DNA from: a virus
Reading direction: 5' to 3' (one strand)
IMG/VR virus record: IMGVR_UViG_3300042295_000443
Location: 25,162-89,161 of that record
DNA length: 64,000 nucleotides
Shown: one piece after another, positions 38,215 through 47,562 of the stretch
How the letters are laid out: each line of letters begins with the position of its first letter
Position numbering within the stretch: the stretch's first letter is position 1
Notes under the pieces: model-generated
The model's database searches: none
Told to the model about the DNA's origin: nothing
The model's input: the letters and a program-made list of their open reading frames with translations, nothing else
Position numbers and translations under genes: made by a program

Positions 38215-38937
38215 ATGGCTATAGTACTTCCAACAAAAAAGATCAAGGCTGATAGAGTTAATCCTAAAAGATTAATTATTTATTCAAAACCTAAAACTGG
38301 TAAAACTTCAGCATTTGCAGGACTAGAAAATAATCTTATTTTAGATTTAGAAAATGGTGCTGATTATGTAGATGCTTTAAAAGTAAAAATTAGTTCTTTA
38401 CAAGAATTATTAGATGCAGGTAAAGCTATCAAAGAAGCAGGTAAACCTTATACTTATGTTACTATAGATACAGTAACTGCATTAGAAGATATGGTTATGC
38501 CTTTGGCTATTAAGCTATACAAACAAACATCTATGGGTAAAAACTATGATGGAGATAATGTATTGTCTTTACCAAATGGTGCTGGATATTTATATTTAAG
38601 GCAAGCTTTCTTTCAAGTTTTAGATTTTATTGATACTTTAGCACCCCATATTATTTTATCAGGTCATATTAAGGACAAACAGGTAGATGATAAGGGTGAA
38701 ATGGTAATGGCTGCTAATATAGATTTAACAGGCAAAATAAAGTCTTTGATTTGTGCAAATGCTGATGCAATAGGTTATATGTTTAGAAAAGGTAATCAAA
38801 CTATTCTAAGTTTTAAGACTATTGGAGAAGTGACTTGTGGAGCAAGACCTGAACACTTAAGAAATGAAGAGATAGTAATTTCTGAAATGAATGATAAAGG
38901 TGAATTAATAATTCATTGGGATAAAGTATATAAATAA
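38215..38937 (+). CDS. Sak4-type RecA-like recombination ATPase
   Basis: This 240-residue protein has a Walker A variant KPKTGKTS (about 24-31), an acidic NLILDLENGADYV stretch, and a Walker B YVTIDTVTALED (about 83-94), which places it with the AAA_24/Sak4 group of phage single-strand annealing ATPases. Such proteins work with an SSB; the next gene is SSB-like. Function: homologous recombination during replication. Confidence 0.78.
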   Translation: MAIVLPTKKIKADRVNPKRLIIYSKPKTGKTSAFAGLENNLILDLENGADYVDALKVKISSLQELLDAGKAIKEAGKPYTYVTIDTVTALEDMVMPLAIKLYKQTSMGKNYDGDNVLSLPNGAGYLYLRQAFFQVLDFIDTLAPHIILSGHIKDKQVDDKGEMVMAANIDLTGKIKSLICANADAIGYMFRKGNQTILSFKTIGEVTCGARPEHLRNEEIVISEMNDKGELIIHWDKVYK

Positions 38938-38960
38938 TAATAATTAAAAACAAAAACAAA

Positions 38961-39635
38961 ATGGGATTAAGTACAACAGATTTAGGAACTGGAACAGGTT
39001 CAGGGATGCCAAAAACAATTGGCCCAGGAAATCACACATTAACTATTAACAGTATGCATTTGGAAGACTTTCAATTTATTGATGGTGCAAAGCATTTAAT
39101 ACTAAATGTAGAAACAGAACCTATTGAAGGTTTTGAAGGATTTATGATTGATAAAGATGATGAAAGTAAAGGTCATCACAAAGGTCAAATTGGTAGGGTT
39201 AAGGCTAGCCAATATGCTTTTGCAGATGGAGAAACTAAATCAGGTATTAAAATTCAAAGAGACAGATCTATTATGATCTTCTTAAGCAACATGTCTAAAA
39301 ATTTAGAATTTTATGAATGGTTTGTAGAACAAGATAATAAGTTCAATACTATTGAAGATTTTGTAAAAAACTTTAATGATAATGCTCCTTACAAAGGTAT
39401 ACCAATAGAATTTTGTATTGCAGGTAAAGAGTATATGAATAAGTCTGGTTATATAAATTATGATATGTGGTTACCAAAAGCAGAAAATAAAACATATGCT
39501 TATGGAGAAAATGTTATGGTTTATAATGAAGCAAAACATCTTAAAAAGATGGAAGTTAAGGAAGTAAAAGGATTTGGTGATGATGATGACTTCACAGCTC
39601 CAACTAAAGGTTCTTCTGACTTTAGCTTAGATTAA
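38961..39635 (+). CDS. Probable single-stranded DNA-binding protein
   Basis: This 224-residue protein has a Gly/Thr-rich N terminus followed by a beta-barrel-like core (GNHTLTINSMHLEDFQ to LILNVETEP), a long insertion, and an acidic disordered tail ending GDDDDFTAPTKGSSDFSLD, typical for SSB C termini. Its place after the Sak4-like gene and before primase fits. The pattern resembles DUF669-type SSBs of phages. Confidence 0.7.
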   Translation: MGLSTTDLGTGTGSGMPKTIGPGNHTLTINSMHLEDFQFIDGAKHLILNVETEPIEGFEGFMIDKDDESKGHHKGQIGRVKASQYAFADGETKSGIKIQRDRSIMIFLSNMSKNLEFYEWFVEQDNKFNTIEDFVKNFNDNAPYKGIPIEFCIAGKEYMNKSGYINYDMWLPKAENKTYAYGENVMVYNEAKHLKKMEVKEVKGFGDDDDFTAPTKGSSDFSLD

Positions 39636-39645
39636 CATCCCTTGT

Positions 39646-39678
39646 ATAAGGGAGTTATTCTGACTCCCTTATATTTTT
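39646..39678 (+). terminator. Terminator with competing upstream hairpin
   Basis: A 10-bp stem (39646-39655 with 39663-39672) with a seven-base loop is followed by AUUUUU. The upstream CCCTT (about 39639-39643) can pair with AAGGG (39648-39652), the 5' arm of the terminator, so the two hairpins exclude each other. It separates the SSB and primase genes and may act as an attenuator. Confidence 0.68.
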
Positions 39679-39691
39679 AAATTAAATGATT

Positions 39692-40675
39692 ATGATTTCA
39701 ACAAAGAATTTAATTTATGATTTGGCAGATGTGCCAAGAGAGTGGATATTTGAACACTATCTTAATTTAACAGAAAAACTTACAGGTCAAGACCTTAAGA
39801 TAAAATCTGTGTTTAATTTACGTGAGAAAACTCCTTCTATGTGTATCTACATGGATAAAAATAATATCTATAAGTTTAAAGACTTTTCTTCCGGTAATGG
39901 AGGTGATACTTTAAGTCTTGTACAAAATCTTTTTAATCTATCTACTAGAGGACATGCATCTTTTAAGATAATAGAAGATTATAACCAATATGTTTTAAAT
40001 AATGGTTTTAATCCTATAAAATCTTATAAACAACAAAGCAGATATAAAGTTACTGACTTTGAAATTAGGCACTGGAATACTCTTGATCAAACCTATTGGA
40101 TGGGATATAAGATTGGTTCTAAGTTATTAGAGAAATATAATGTTAGTCCATTAGAATATTATATTATGCAAAAGACAGATGATAATGAAGTTTTGTCTAG
40201 TATAACTATCAAAGGTAATTATATCTATGGTTACTTTAAAGAAGATGGTTCTCTTTATAAAATATACCAACCTAAAGTAAAAGACAGTAAATTTATTAAA
40301 GTAAGAGATTACATTCAAGGTTCTGAACAGCTTACATATGATAAACCATATCTTGTTATTACTTCATCTCTTAAAGATTTAATGGCATATAATAAGTTAA
40401 AGTTTATTAATTCTGAAGCTATTGCACCAGACAGTGAGAACACTATGATTCCAGAAAATATTATGAGTTCTATAAGTTCTAAATATAAACAGATTTGTTT
40501 ACTTTTTGACAATGATGAGCCTGGAATTAAAGCTGCTGAAAGATATAAATCTAAATATGGTTTTAATTATGTAGTTTTAAACATGGAAAAGGATTTATCT
40601 GATGCTGTTAAAGTTTATGGAATTGAAACTGTAAAAAAAGAATTACTACCTTTATTAAGAAATGTACTACAATGA
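39692..40675 (+). CDS. DnaG-like DNA primase
   Basis: This 327-residue protein starts from the ATG at 39692 (39686 is also possible). The N-terminal part has KTPSMCIYMDKN and KDFSSGNGGDTLSLVQ (about residues 43-75), matching primase N-terminal domains, but the four Zn-binding Cys/His of CHC2 are not present. The Toprim domain shows LVITSSLKDLMA, where Ser replaces the usual Glu of the EG motif, and LLFDNDEPG (DxD, about 270-278). It makes RNA primers for replication with the DnaB-like helicase. Confidence 0.8.
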   Translation: MISTKNLIYDLADVPREWIFEHYLNLTEKLTGQDLKIKSVFNLREKTPSMCIYMDKNNIYKFKDFSSGNGGDTLSLVQNLFNLSTRGHASFKIIEDYNQYVLNNGFNPIKSYKQQSRYKVTDFEIRHWNTLDQTYWMGYKIGSKLLEKYNVSPLEYYIMQKTDDNEVLSSITIKGNYIYGYFKEDGSLYKIYQPKVKDSKFIKVRDYIQGSEQLTYDKPYLVITSSLKDLMAYNKLKFINSEAIAPDSENTMIPENIMSSISSKYKQICLLFDNDEPGIKAAERYKSKYGFNYVVLNMEKDLSDAVKVYGIETVKKELLPLLRNVLQ

Positions 40676-41106
40676 GTTGGTTATATCAAGGAGAAAAGTT
40701 TAATAATTCAATGATACCTGAAAATGCAGAAGGGTTTGTATATGAGATGCAAGCTACTATTGATGGTAAACTTGTTAAGTATATTGGAAAGAAAAACTTT
40801 TATTCTACTGTAAAGAAGAGATTTGGTAAAAGAGCTTTGGCTCAAGTAACTGATAAAAGAACCAAAAAATATACTGTTGTTAAAAAAGAAAGCTATGAGA
40901 ACTACTATAGCAGTAATAAAACTTTACAAGAAGCTCACAAAGCTGGAATTGAAATAAGAAGATATATGGTCCGTATATGTTTCTCTAAAACAGAACTTAC
41001 TTATTTTGAAGTTAAGTTTCAGTTTACCAGAGAAGTATTAGAAAGGGATGATTTCTTAAATGGTAATATCTTGGGCCGTTTCTATGGTCCATTTAAAAAA
41101 CAATAA
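40672..41106 (+). CDS. GIY-YIG-like nuclease
   Basis: This 144-residue protein: GFVYEMQATIDG followed by KYIGKKNF (about residues 20-41) corresponds to the two strands of the GIY-YIG motif. YENYYSSNKTLQEA and the later SKTELTYFEVKFQF, with a Glu in a helix, and the final NILGRFYGPF fit a group of small phage nucleases of this fold. It overlaps the primase gene by 4 bp. A resolvase or repair role in replication is more likely than homing, given the tight operon. Confidence 0.65.
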   Translation: MSWLYQGEKFNNSMIPENAEGFVYEMQATIDGKLVKYIGKKNFYSTVKKRFGKRALAQVTDKRTKKYTVVKKESYENYYSSNKTLQEAHKAGIEIRRYMVRICFSKTELTYFEVKFQFTREVLERDDFLNGNILGRFYGPFKKQ

Positions 41107-41108
41107 TT

Positions 41109-41513
41109 ATGACAGAAAATGATATGACAGGCCTTCTATTACAGTTGGCTGACCTTGGTGTGACAGGAATTAAAGTAATCTACTCAGGTGGAGGAGATTC
41201 AGGTGCAGTTGATGAAATTATATATACAACAGAAAAAGTAACAAGTCTTGAAGATTTAGAGAACTTAGATCAGTATAGTGAAAATGTTCTTAATTTAAGA
41301 GATCTTAGCACATCTTTCTATTCAGATATAGAAGACTTTGCTACTTCACAACTCTTAGATAATATAGAAGATTGGTGGAATAATGAAGGTGGTTATGGAA
41401 CAGTACTTATTAGTATTCCTTCTGGTAACTATACAATTAATAATAATATTTATTTTACTGAAACTGAAACATATAATCATAATGGTAATTTAATTAATAA
41501 AAGCTTAAACTAA
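41109..41513 (+). CDS. DUF6878-like protein
   Basis: This 134-residue protein has an N-terminal part GVTGIKVIYSGGGDSGAVDEI (GVTGIKVIYSG, GGDSGAVDEI) and a C-terminal WWNNEGGYGTVLISIPSG with Thr-rich beta hairpin, matching the DUF6878 pattern I recall: a small alpha/beta protein of unknown function found in bacteria and phages. It overlaps the next gene by one base. Confidence 0.65.
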   Translation: MTENDMTGLLLQLADLGVTGIKVIYSGGGDSGAVDEIIYTTEKVTSLEDLENLDQYSENVLNLRDLSTSFYSDIEDFATSQLLDNIEDWWNNEGGYGTVLISIPSGNYTINNNIYFTETETYNHNGNLINKSLN

Positions 41514-41854
41514 TGGCACATCCAATGCAACATTGCAAATCATCAGTTAAAAAATGGGGTGGTCAGTTATCTGATTACCAACCTATTCATGATTGGTTTG
41601 ATGAAACCAAAGCTTGGATAGGACACAGTAAGCATAGAATGTTTAGACACCATAGTGAAGGTATATTTGAATGTGAAAAAGTATTTGGTAACTCATTTAT
41701 AAATTCAGATGGTAAAACAGTATATACAAGATATGTTGGTGAACAACATGTAAAAGAAGACTGCAATGGATATATTCCAAGTGCAAAAGAATGGGTGGAC
41801 AATATAAACAAGCCCACAGAATGGATGTTAAAAACACTAAAAATTGAAGACTAA
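41513..41854 (+). CDS. DUF6915-like protein
   Basis: This 113-residue protein is dense in conserved positions of the DUF6915 pattern: MAHPMQHCKSSVKKWGG, IHDWFDETKAW, HRMFRHHSEGIFECEKVFG, RYVGEQHVKED and IPSAKEWV. Several His and Cys residues could bind metal. It forms a pair with the DUF6878-like gene, and both are widely shared with bacterial accessory islands. The function is unknown. Confidence 0.75.
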   Translation: MAHPMQHCKSSVKKWGGQLSDYQPIHDWFDETKAWIGHSKHRMFRHHSEGIFECEKVFGNSFINSDGKTVYTRYVGEQHVKEDCNGYIPSAKEWVDNINKPTEWMLKTLKIED

Positions 41855-42252
41855 TGAATTTTAACAAAGAAGAAACAAGGAATATATTAAACATGTTACT
41901 CTCTAAAGATAAAGAAAATTCTATAATAGCTTTTTCATGTCTTAATAACTTTAGTAAGAAAGAACATTTAGGTGAGCTATTGGTATTATATCAATTTGGT
42001 AGAACACCAGCACAAGTATGGAAAGAAAATTGTAAAAAAGGTTTTAAATATATAAAAAATGTTTTACCTTTTAAAAGTTCAGACTATAGACTACCTTCCT
42101 CTAAAGTATTTAATGAGTTAGTAAACAATAAATGTAGTAAAGAATCAGTAGAACTATATCTAGAGTTATTTACTAATGATTTTTCTAATCATTTGTATGG
42201 AATGGGGTATCCAACAGATAAACTTGATATACAAATTAAAATAAAAGAATAA
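41854..42252 (+). CDS. Hypothetical helical protein
   Basis: This 132-residue protein is all helical, with no signal or Cys cluster. It overlaps both neighbours by one base, in a stretch of five end-to-end genes up to the VWA protein. No family is recognised. Confidence 0.5.
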   Translation: MNFNKEETRNILNMLLSKDKENSIIAFSCLNNFSKKEHLGELLVLYQFGRTPAQVWKENCKKGFKYIKNVLPFKSSDYRLPSSKVFNELVNNKCSKESVELYLELFTNDFSNHLYGMGYPTDKLDIQIKIKE

Positions 42253-43430
42253 TGGATAAAGTACAAAGTCTTAGCAAAATAGCAAAAGAATTGATGTTAA
42301 TAGAGCCCTATTATGGGTTCTTTCTAATTATGTTGAACAAAACATGGAGACAAGATTTACCCACAGCAGGTGTAAGTAAGAATGGTATTAATTATCAGTT
42401 AGCAATAAATGAAGAGTTTTGGACAAGTCTAAGTGAAGAACATCAACTTGGATTGTTAAAACATGAGCTCTTACATATAGCTTTTGGTCACCTAACAAGT
42501 TTTGGTTCATTTAGTGATAAAAAACTAGCTAATGTGGCTATGGATATGGAAATCAATCAATATATTGATACTGATTGGTTACCTAAAGGTGGTATCATGA
42601 TAGAAGATTATGAAGATCTTGATCTTGATGAAAAAGCAGGTTGTAGATACTATTATAAGAAACTACAAGAGCTTAAACAAGAAAAGGATAAGAATGGTAC
42701 TTGTGGTAATGAACCTATGGATAAGTTACTAGATGATATAGAAAATGGGAATGTCCCTGATCATGGTACCTGGGAAGAGTTTGATGATCTTAGTGAAGCT
42801 GAGAAAAAGCTAATTGATAAACAAATACAAAAAGTTTTATCAGATGCTAAAGAACAAACAGTAAAGAAGAGAGGAAGAATACCAGGAGAAATAGAAGGAG
42901 TTATTACTATTGAAGAAATAGTTGCACCTAAGTTTGATTGGAGAGGTTATATGAGAAGGTTTACTGGAATTAGTACAAAGGTATTTACTAAGAAAATAAG
43001 AAGAAAGGAGAATAGAAAGTTTCCTGAAAGTCCTGGTCTTAAACTTAAGATGAAACAACATATGTTGTTAGGTGTAGATACTTCAGGTTCTGTAAGTGAT
43101 TCTGAACTACAAGAGTTTATGAGTGAAATAAATCATATTTATAAAGCAGGAGTAGATGTTACTATAATTCAATGTGATACTTCTATTAGATCTATTGAAT
43201 CTTACAATGGTAAATTTGAATTAAATGTATTAGGAAGAGGAGGAACAGAATTTGATCCTGTCTTAGAATATTATAATGAAAACCAAAAGAAATATACTAG
43301 TCTAGTATATTTTACTGATGGAGAGTGCTATACACGTGTAAAACCAAAAGGACATGTTCTTTGGGTTTTGTCAGAAAGATCAGAAATGAATGATGAGTTA
43401 CCAGGAAAGGTAATTAAGTTAGAACTATAA
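42252..43430 (+). CDS. Predicted metallopeptidase with VWA-like domain
   Basis: This 392-residue protein belongs to the DUF2201 type (putative metallopeptidase plus VWA-like). KHELLHIAFGH (H71, E72, H75, H80) is a zincin-like HExxHxxxxH motif in the N-terminal domain. The C-terminal domain starts GVDTSGSVSDSE (about 272-283), a MIDAS-type D-x-S-G-S metal site, and contains YFTDGECY. It stands 11 bases before a MoxR-like AAA+ ATPase gene. MoxR and VWA pairs act as protein-remodelling chaperones. Confidence 0.82.
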   Translation: MDKVQSLSKIAKELMLIEPYYGFFLIMLNKTWRQDLPTAGVSKNGINYQLAINEEFWTSLSEEHQLGLLKHELLHIAFGHLTSFGSFSDKKLANVAMDMEINQYIDTDWLPKGGIMIEDYEDLDLDEKAGCRYYYKKLQELKQEKDKNGTCGNEPMDKLLDDIENGNVPDHGTWEEFDDLSEAEKKLIDKQIQKVLSDAKEQTVKKRGRIPGEIEGVITIEEIVAPKFDWRGYMRRFTGISTKVFTKKIRRKENRKFPESPGLKLKMKQHMLLGVDTSGSVSDSELQEFMSEINHIYKAGVDVTIIQCDTSIRSIESYNGKFELNVLGRGGTEFDPVLEYYNENQKKYTSLVYFTDGECYTRVKPKGHVLWVLSERSEMNDELPGKVIKLEL

Positions 43431-43441
43431 AAATAAAAAGT

Positions 43442-44611
43442 ATGAATCAAGTACAATTAAATGTAGAAGAATTAAAAAGTTTTATAAAGCATATGGTTGG
43501 TAATAACCAACATATTCAAGCTGAAGGTAAAGTTCCTGTAGCAATTAATATTGAGGGTGATGCTGGTCTTGGTAAAACTTCTGCTATTATGCAGTTAGGA
43601 AAAGAAATGCATATGCAAGTTGTAAAGCTTAATTTATCTCAGTTAGAAGAATTAGGTGATCTAGTAGGTTTTCCTGTAAAAGAATTTGAAATAACTAATG
43701 CTGAAGGTAATTCTACATGGATTAATGAATTTCAGATAGATGCAGCTATGAAGAAAGGATACAAAGTTGGAGCTAAGAGAATGTCTCATGCTGCACCTGA
43801 ATGGATTCAAGGTAAAGGTGAGGGTGGATTCTTAGTATTAGATGACTACACTAGAGCTGATCACAGATTTATGCAAGCAACTATGGAGATCTTAGATAGA
43901 CAAGAATATGTTTCTTGGAAATTACCTAAGAACTGGCATGTTATTCTAACTACTAATCCAGATAATGGAGACTATAATGTAACTTCTTTGGATATTGCTC
44001 AGAAGACTAGATTTATCTCTGTTGAGTTGAAGTATGATGTTAATGTATGGTCTAAGTGGGCTGAGACTGCAAGGATAGATGGTAGATGTATTAACTTTAT
44101 GTTGATGAATCCTGAACTTGTGACTCAAAAGGTTAATCCAAGAGCTATTACTACTTTCTTCAATGCTATTAGTTCCATAGAAAAGTTTGAGGCTGACCTG
44201 CCTCTAATTCAAATGATTGGTGAAGGTTCTGTAGGAGCAGATTTTAGTTCTATGTTTACTATGTTTATTAATAATAAACTAGACAGAATAATTTCTCCGC
44301 AAGACATCTTAACTAAAGATGAAGTATATGTAATGGGAGCTTTGACAAGTGCAGTTGGTAAAGATGATGACTTTAGAGCAGATATATCTAGCGTAATTGC
44401 AACAAGATTAATAAACTATTCATTGCTTATTTCTGAAAAAGGACCAGTTCCAGCAGATATTACTGATAGATTAGCCAAACTTACTACTGAATGTGATGCA
44501 TTTACTAATGATCTTAGATATTACATGATTAAAGAAATAGTAAATGGAAACAAAGTTAAATTTGCTAAACTAATGCAGAATACCAAGGTGGTGAAGATGG
44601 CTATCAGCTAA
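43442..44611 (+). CDS. MoxR-like AAA+ ATPase
   Basis: This 389-residue protein is the partner of the VWA protein. Walker A GDAGLGKTS (about residues 40-48), Walker B FLVLDDYTRA (about 130-139), and sensor 1 VILTTNPDN (about 161-169) are clear. The lid domain follows, with NPRAITTFFNAIS (sensor 2 region). In MoxR/VWA systems such as RavA-ViaA or GvpN, the pair remodels or loads metals into protein complexes. A terminator follows, so the pair ends an operon. Confidence 0.82.
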   Translation: MNQVQLNVEELKSFIKHMVGNNQHIQAEGKVPVAINIEGDAGLGKTSAIMQLGKEMHMQVVKLNLSQLEELGDLVGFPVKEFEITNAEGNSTWINEFQIDAAMKKGYKVGAKRMSHAAPEWIQGKGEGGFLVLDDYTRADHRFMQATMEILDRQEYVSWKLPKNWHVILTTNPDNGDYNVTSLDIAQKTRFISVELKYDVNVWSKWAETARIDGRCINFMLMNPELVTQKVNPRAITTFFNAISSIEKFEADLPLIQMIGEGSVGADFSSMFTMFINNKLDRIISPQDILTKDEVYVMGALTSAVGKDDDFRADISSVIATRLINYSLLISEKGPVPADITDRLAKLTTECDAFTNDLRYYMIKEIVNGNKVKFAKLMQNTKVVKMAIS

Positions 44612-44662
44612 AACAAGCATAAAACAGTTACCCCTTTAAAAAACACTAAACTAATTAAAACT

Positions 44663-44700
44663 AAGGTAGGAGGACGTAATACTCCTTCTACCTTTATATT
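44663..44700 (+). terminator. Intrinsic terminator
   Basis: A 12-bp stem (44663-44674 with 44683-44694, one G-U pair), loop of eight bases, then UAUAUU. The strongest hairpin in the replication block. Confidence 0.78.
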
Positions 44701-44708
44701 TGAACATT

Positions 44709-45968
44709 ATGAAACAATTTATAAATATAAAACTTGACAACTCTGCAGATGATACATCAATTAGTTCTTTTGAACTAGAACTTCTAGAAGGTGCAGATGA
44801 TCTTAATACAATTGTAAATTCACAAGGATATGTTCCTGTAAAAGGAGACATGATATACTTATTACCTGGAGTTAATATTCCTAGAGTTAAGTTAAAAGAT
44901 TTAGCATTAAGTTTAGGAATTAGAGTAGTAAGAGATCCTGCTAAAGCAAATATAATTTTTGCAGGTAGAAACTCTATTGCAAAAATTACTAGTTCTAGAT
45001 GGACATATAAAGTTAATTCTACTTATGCATTAGAAAGAATTAAAGAATTATGTAATGATGACTTTTATATACAGAATTTAGAAACTGCTATTGCTAGCAC
45101 GGGAGAAACTGATATTTTTGGTGATTATAATGACATATATAATATATTAGCTAAGGGTTCTAGAAATGATTATACTAGTTCTTATATCTATACTATAGAC
45201 CCTGATTATAGTGAAATGTACAATACAGTTAAGGATAAAATTATTTACAGTGAAGCAGAATTATTAAATAACATTAATGGTGATGATTCTACAACAATAG
45301 ATGAAGAAGTTTTCCAGCAACTTAAAAGTATGTTTGACAGTTCAGATACTGATAATCATGTACTTGCTATGGAAATAATGGCAAACTCTAAGTATGAAGA
45401 TAGTGTATTATATTTGTTGATGTTAATATCTGAAAATGCATATAAGATAAACAATAGCAATACAAGGAATCATGTGAATTTTAAGTCTATGCTCAGTTAT
45501 TTTAATTGGCAACCAAGAGATGTCAATCATATAAATACTGATGATATTGTTCAAATAATAGACAAGAAGAAAGGTTTATTAACTGTAGATATGATTAAGA
45601 GATTATATCAGGAATATAGTGATGATATTATTAGAAATATACATTATGATGAAGTATTTGAAGTTAAAGAAGTAACTATTAAGCAAGAGTATCTTGACAA
45701 ATTAAACATAACATCTATTAATTTAATAAATCCTGCTGAAGTTAGTGTTGTTGCACGACCGGATCCTATAGAAATTGAAGAGGAAGTTTTAGAAGATGAA
45801 CTCATAGAAGCTGCATTTACTAATATTGAGAGAAAAGAACTCAAGTCAGAGTTAATAGCTCTTGAAGAAGAAGAAGAATTAGCTGAAAAAGATTTGGCCA
45901 CTTATAAACAAGAAGAATCAAATAACCATCAAACAACCACAAATGATACAGACATTGATTGGTTCTGA
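44709..45968 (+). CDS. Acidic protein with possible BRCT-like N terminus
   Basis: This 419-residue protein starts from the ATG at 44709. The N-terminal part has MIYLLPGVNIPRVKLK and SLGIRVVRDPAKANIIFAG (about residues 45-85), which is reminiscent of a BRCT-like fold. The central part is helical, and the C-terminal 90 residues are strongly acidic (EIEEEVLEDELIEAA, LEEEEELAEKDL). It overlaps the downstream nuclease by 26 bp. The function is unknown; a replication scaffold is possible. Confidence 0.5.
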   Translation: MKQFINIKLDNSADDTSISSFELELLEGADDLNTIVNSQGYVPVKGDMIYLLPGVNIPRVKLKDLALSLGIRVVRDPAKANIIFAGRNSIAKITSSRWTYKVNSTYALERIKELCNDDFYIQNLETAIASTGETDIFGDYNDIYNILAKGSRNDYTSSYIYTIDPDYSEMYNTVKDKIIYSEAELLNNINGDDSTTIDEEVFQQLKSMFDSSDTDNHVLAMEIMANSKYEDSVLYLLMLISENAYKINNSNTRNHVNFKSMLSYFNWQPRDVNHINTDDIVQIIDKKKGLLTVDMIKRLYQEYSDDIIRNIHYDEVFEVKEVTIKQEYLDKLNITSINLINPAEVSVVARPDPIEIEEEVLEDELIEAAFTNIERKELKSELIALEEEEELAEKDLATYKQEESNNHQTTTNDTDIDWF

Positions 45969-46959
45969 AGAACTAAACCAATTTTACAAGAATAAATTTT
46001 ACTTCAGCTATAGTAGCATTAATAAGCTACTATTTTCACCTAGAAGTTTTTATTCACACTATGTTTTAAATCAGAGAGAAGACAGTATAGACCCTCACCT
46101 TGTAGGAGGTAGGGTCTTACACTGTTTACTTTTAGAGCCTGAGAACTTTGAAAAGGAATTTATATTAATGCCTGATAAGTTTCCTACAGATAGTAATAGA
46201 ATATTAATTGATAATATTTTTAAAAATTACTTGTTAATTGAAAATAATACACTACTTTTGGAGGAATTCCAAAAGGAAATACTCACAGATCTCTTAAACA
46301 GCAACTTATACCAAACCTTAAAGACTGATCAACAAAGACTTGATAAAATTCTTACTGATCAAAACAAAAATTATTTTGAGTTTCTCAAAACTAAACAGAA
46401 TAAAGCCTTAGTTGATCCTATAATTTATGCTAACTGTATAGAAACAGTAGCAATGCTTAAGAGCAATCCGGATGTAAGAGCTTTACTATATTTAGATAAA
46501 GAAATTTTAGATGACCACATTACATTGTTTAATGAGTTGCCACTTAAACATAATATAAATAACTTACCATTTGGATATAAAGGAATCTTAGACAATGTAG
46601 TTATAGATACAGACTCAAAAACCATATTTATTAATGACTTAAAAACAACAGGAAAAGGTTTATTAGACTTTCCAGAAACAGTTAAGTATTACAAGTATTG
46701 GATTCAAGCTTCCATGTATTACCACTTAGTCTATGAAGAGTATATTAAACCAATGAAAGATGCTAAAGATTGGAATATAGTGATAACATTTATTGTGGTT
46801 GATAAGTATAATCAGATTTACCCTTTCCAAGTGTCACAAGAAAGTCTAGAAGTATGGCTTAAAGACTTTGATAAAATAATAGATATTGTTAAATATCATT
46901 ATGAGAACAAAGACTTTACTCTACCATATGAACTAGCAATTGGTAATGTAAAATTGTAG
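45943..46959 (+). CDS. PD-(D/E)XK exonuclease (DUF3799/RecB-like)
   Basis: This 338-residue protein has the order of features of phage exonucleases of the PD-(D/E)XK group: YSSINKLLFSPRSFYSHYV near residue 20, GGRVLHCLLLEPENFE (about 56-71, with the Gly and His of this family), FGYKGILDNVVID (first acid, about 207-219) and INDLKTTGK (D-x-K, about 226-234), followed by QASMYYHLVYEE (QxxxY). It likely produces single-stranded ends for annealing by the Sak4 and SSB pair. Confidence 0.82.
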   Translation: MIQTLIGSEELNQFYKNKFYFSYSSINKLLFSPRSFYSHYVLNQREDSIDPHLVGGRVLHCLLLEPENFEKEFILMPDKFPTDSNRILIDNIFKNYLLIENNTLLLEEFQKEILTDLLNSNLYQTLKTDQQRLDKILTDQNKNYFEFLKTKQNKALVDPIIYANCIETVAMLKSNPDVRALLYLDKEILDDHITLFNELPLKHNINNLPFGYKGILDNVVIDTDSKTIFINDLKTTGKGLLDFPETVKYYKYWIQASMYYHLVYEEYIKPMKDAKDWNIVITFIVVDKYNQIYPFQVSQESLEVWLKDFDKIIDIVKYHYENKDFTLPYELAIGNVKL

Positions 46960-46963
46960 AATT

Positions 46964-47530
46964 ATGGCAATAGTTAGCATTTATAGGAAATATTTCCAAA
47001 AGTCTAAGATATTCTTATACCCGCTCTTAGATATTAAAAGAGGTACTGTTATTATTCCTACTGACACTTATGTTAGTTGGAATACTGGTTATAGTCCCGA
47101 GGATATGAAATTAATTTGCATTTATCATAAAACAAATGATAATGAGTATTTAATTTTTGAAAAAAACATATTATTAAAGCATACAAGATTACATGATTAT
47201 ATTAAAGTAGATAATACAACTAGTGTTTATACTTTTGATTTTTCTGATTTAAAAAATGATTGGGAATATTTTATTAATGGACAATATAGTAAGATGAGTA
47301 GTGCAACTAAAAATAAAATTTTAAATTATTTTGATAGAGTTAGTGCAAATTATGTCTATGTAGAAAGTTATTTATTTCCAAAACCTCACTTTAAAACTTA
47401 TGCTAATTTATTAGATGTTTCTATTGAATTAATAGAAAAGGTAGGTGAATTATGCAGTAAACCTGATTTAGAAAAAGAAAAATTAAGAATTACAGTGGAA
47501 AATTTAGAAAATATATCAGTTCTAGATTAA
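46964..47530 (+). CDS. Hypothetical protein
   Basis: This 188-residue protein has a beta-rich N-terminal half with GTVIIPTDTYVSW and a helical C-terminal half. Rich in Tyr, Lys and Asn. Located between the exonuclease and the polymerase cluster. No family is recognised. Confidence 0.5.
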   Translation: MAIVSIYRKYFQKSKIFLYPLLDIKRGTVIIPTDTYVSWNTGYSPEDMKLICIYHKTNDNEYLIFEKNILLKHTRLHDYIKVDNTTSVYTFDFSDLKNDWEYFINGQYSKMSSATKNKILNYFDRVSANYVYVESYLFPKPHFKTYANLLDVSIELIEKVGELCSKPDLEKEKLRITVENLENISVLD

Positions 47531-47562
47531 TTTTATTAACTTTATAAAAAAACCAATATAAT

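Noticed and set aside
40672-41106. Homing endonuclease in an intron
   Set aside because: The GIY-YIG-like gene is in a tight operon with 4-bp overlap and no interrupted gene lies next to it.
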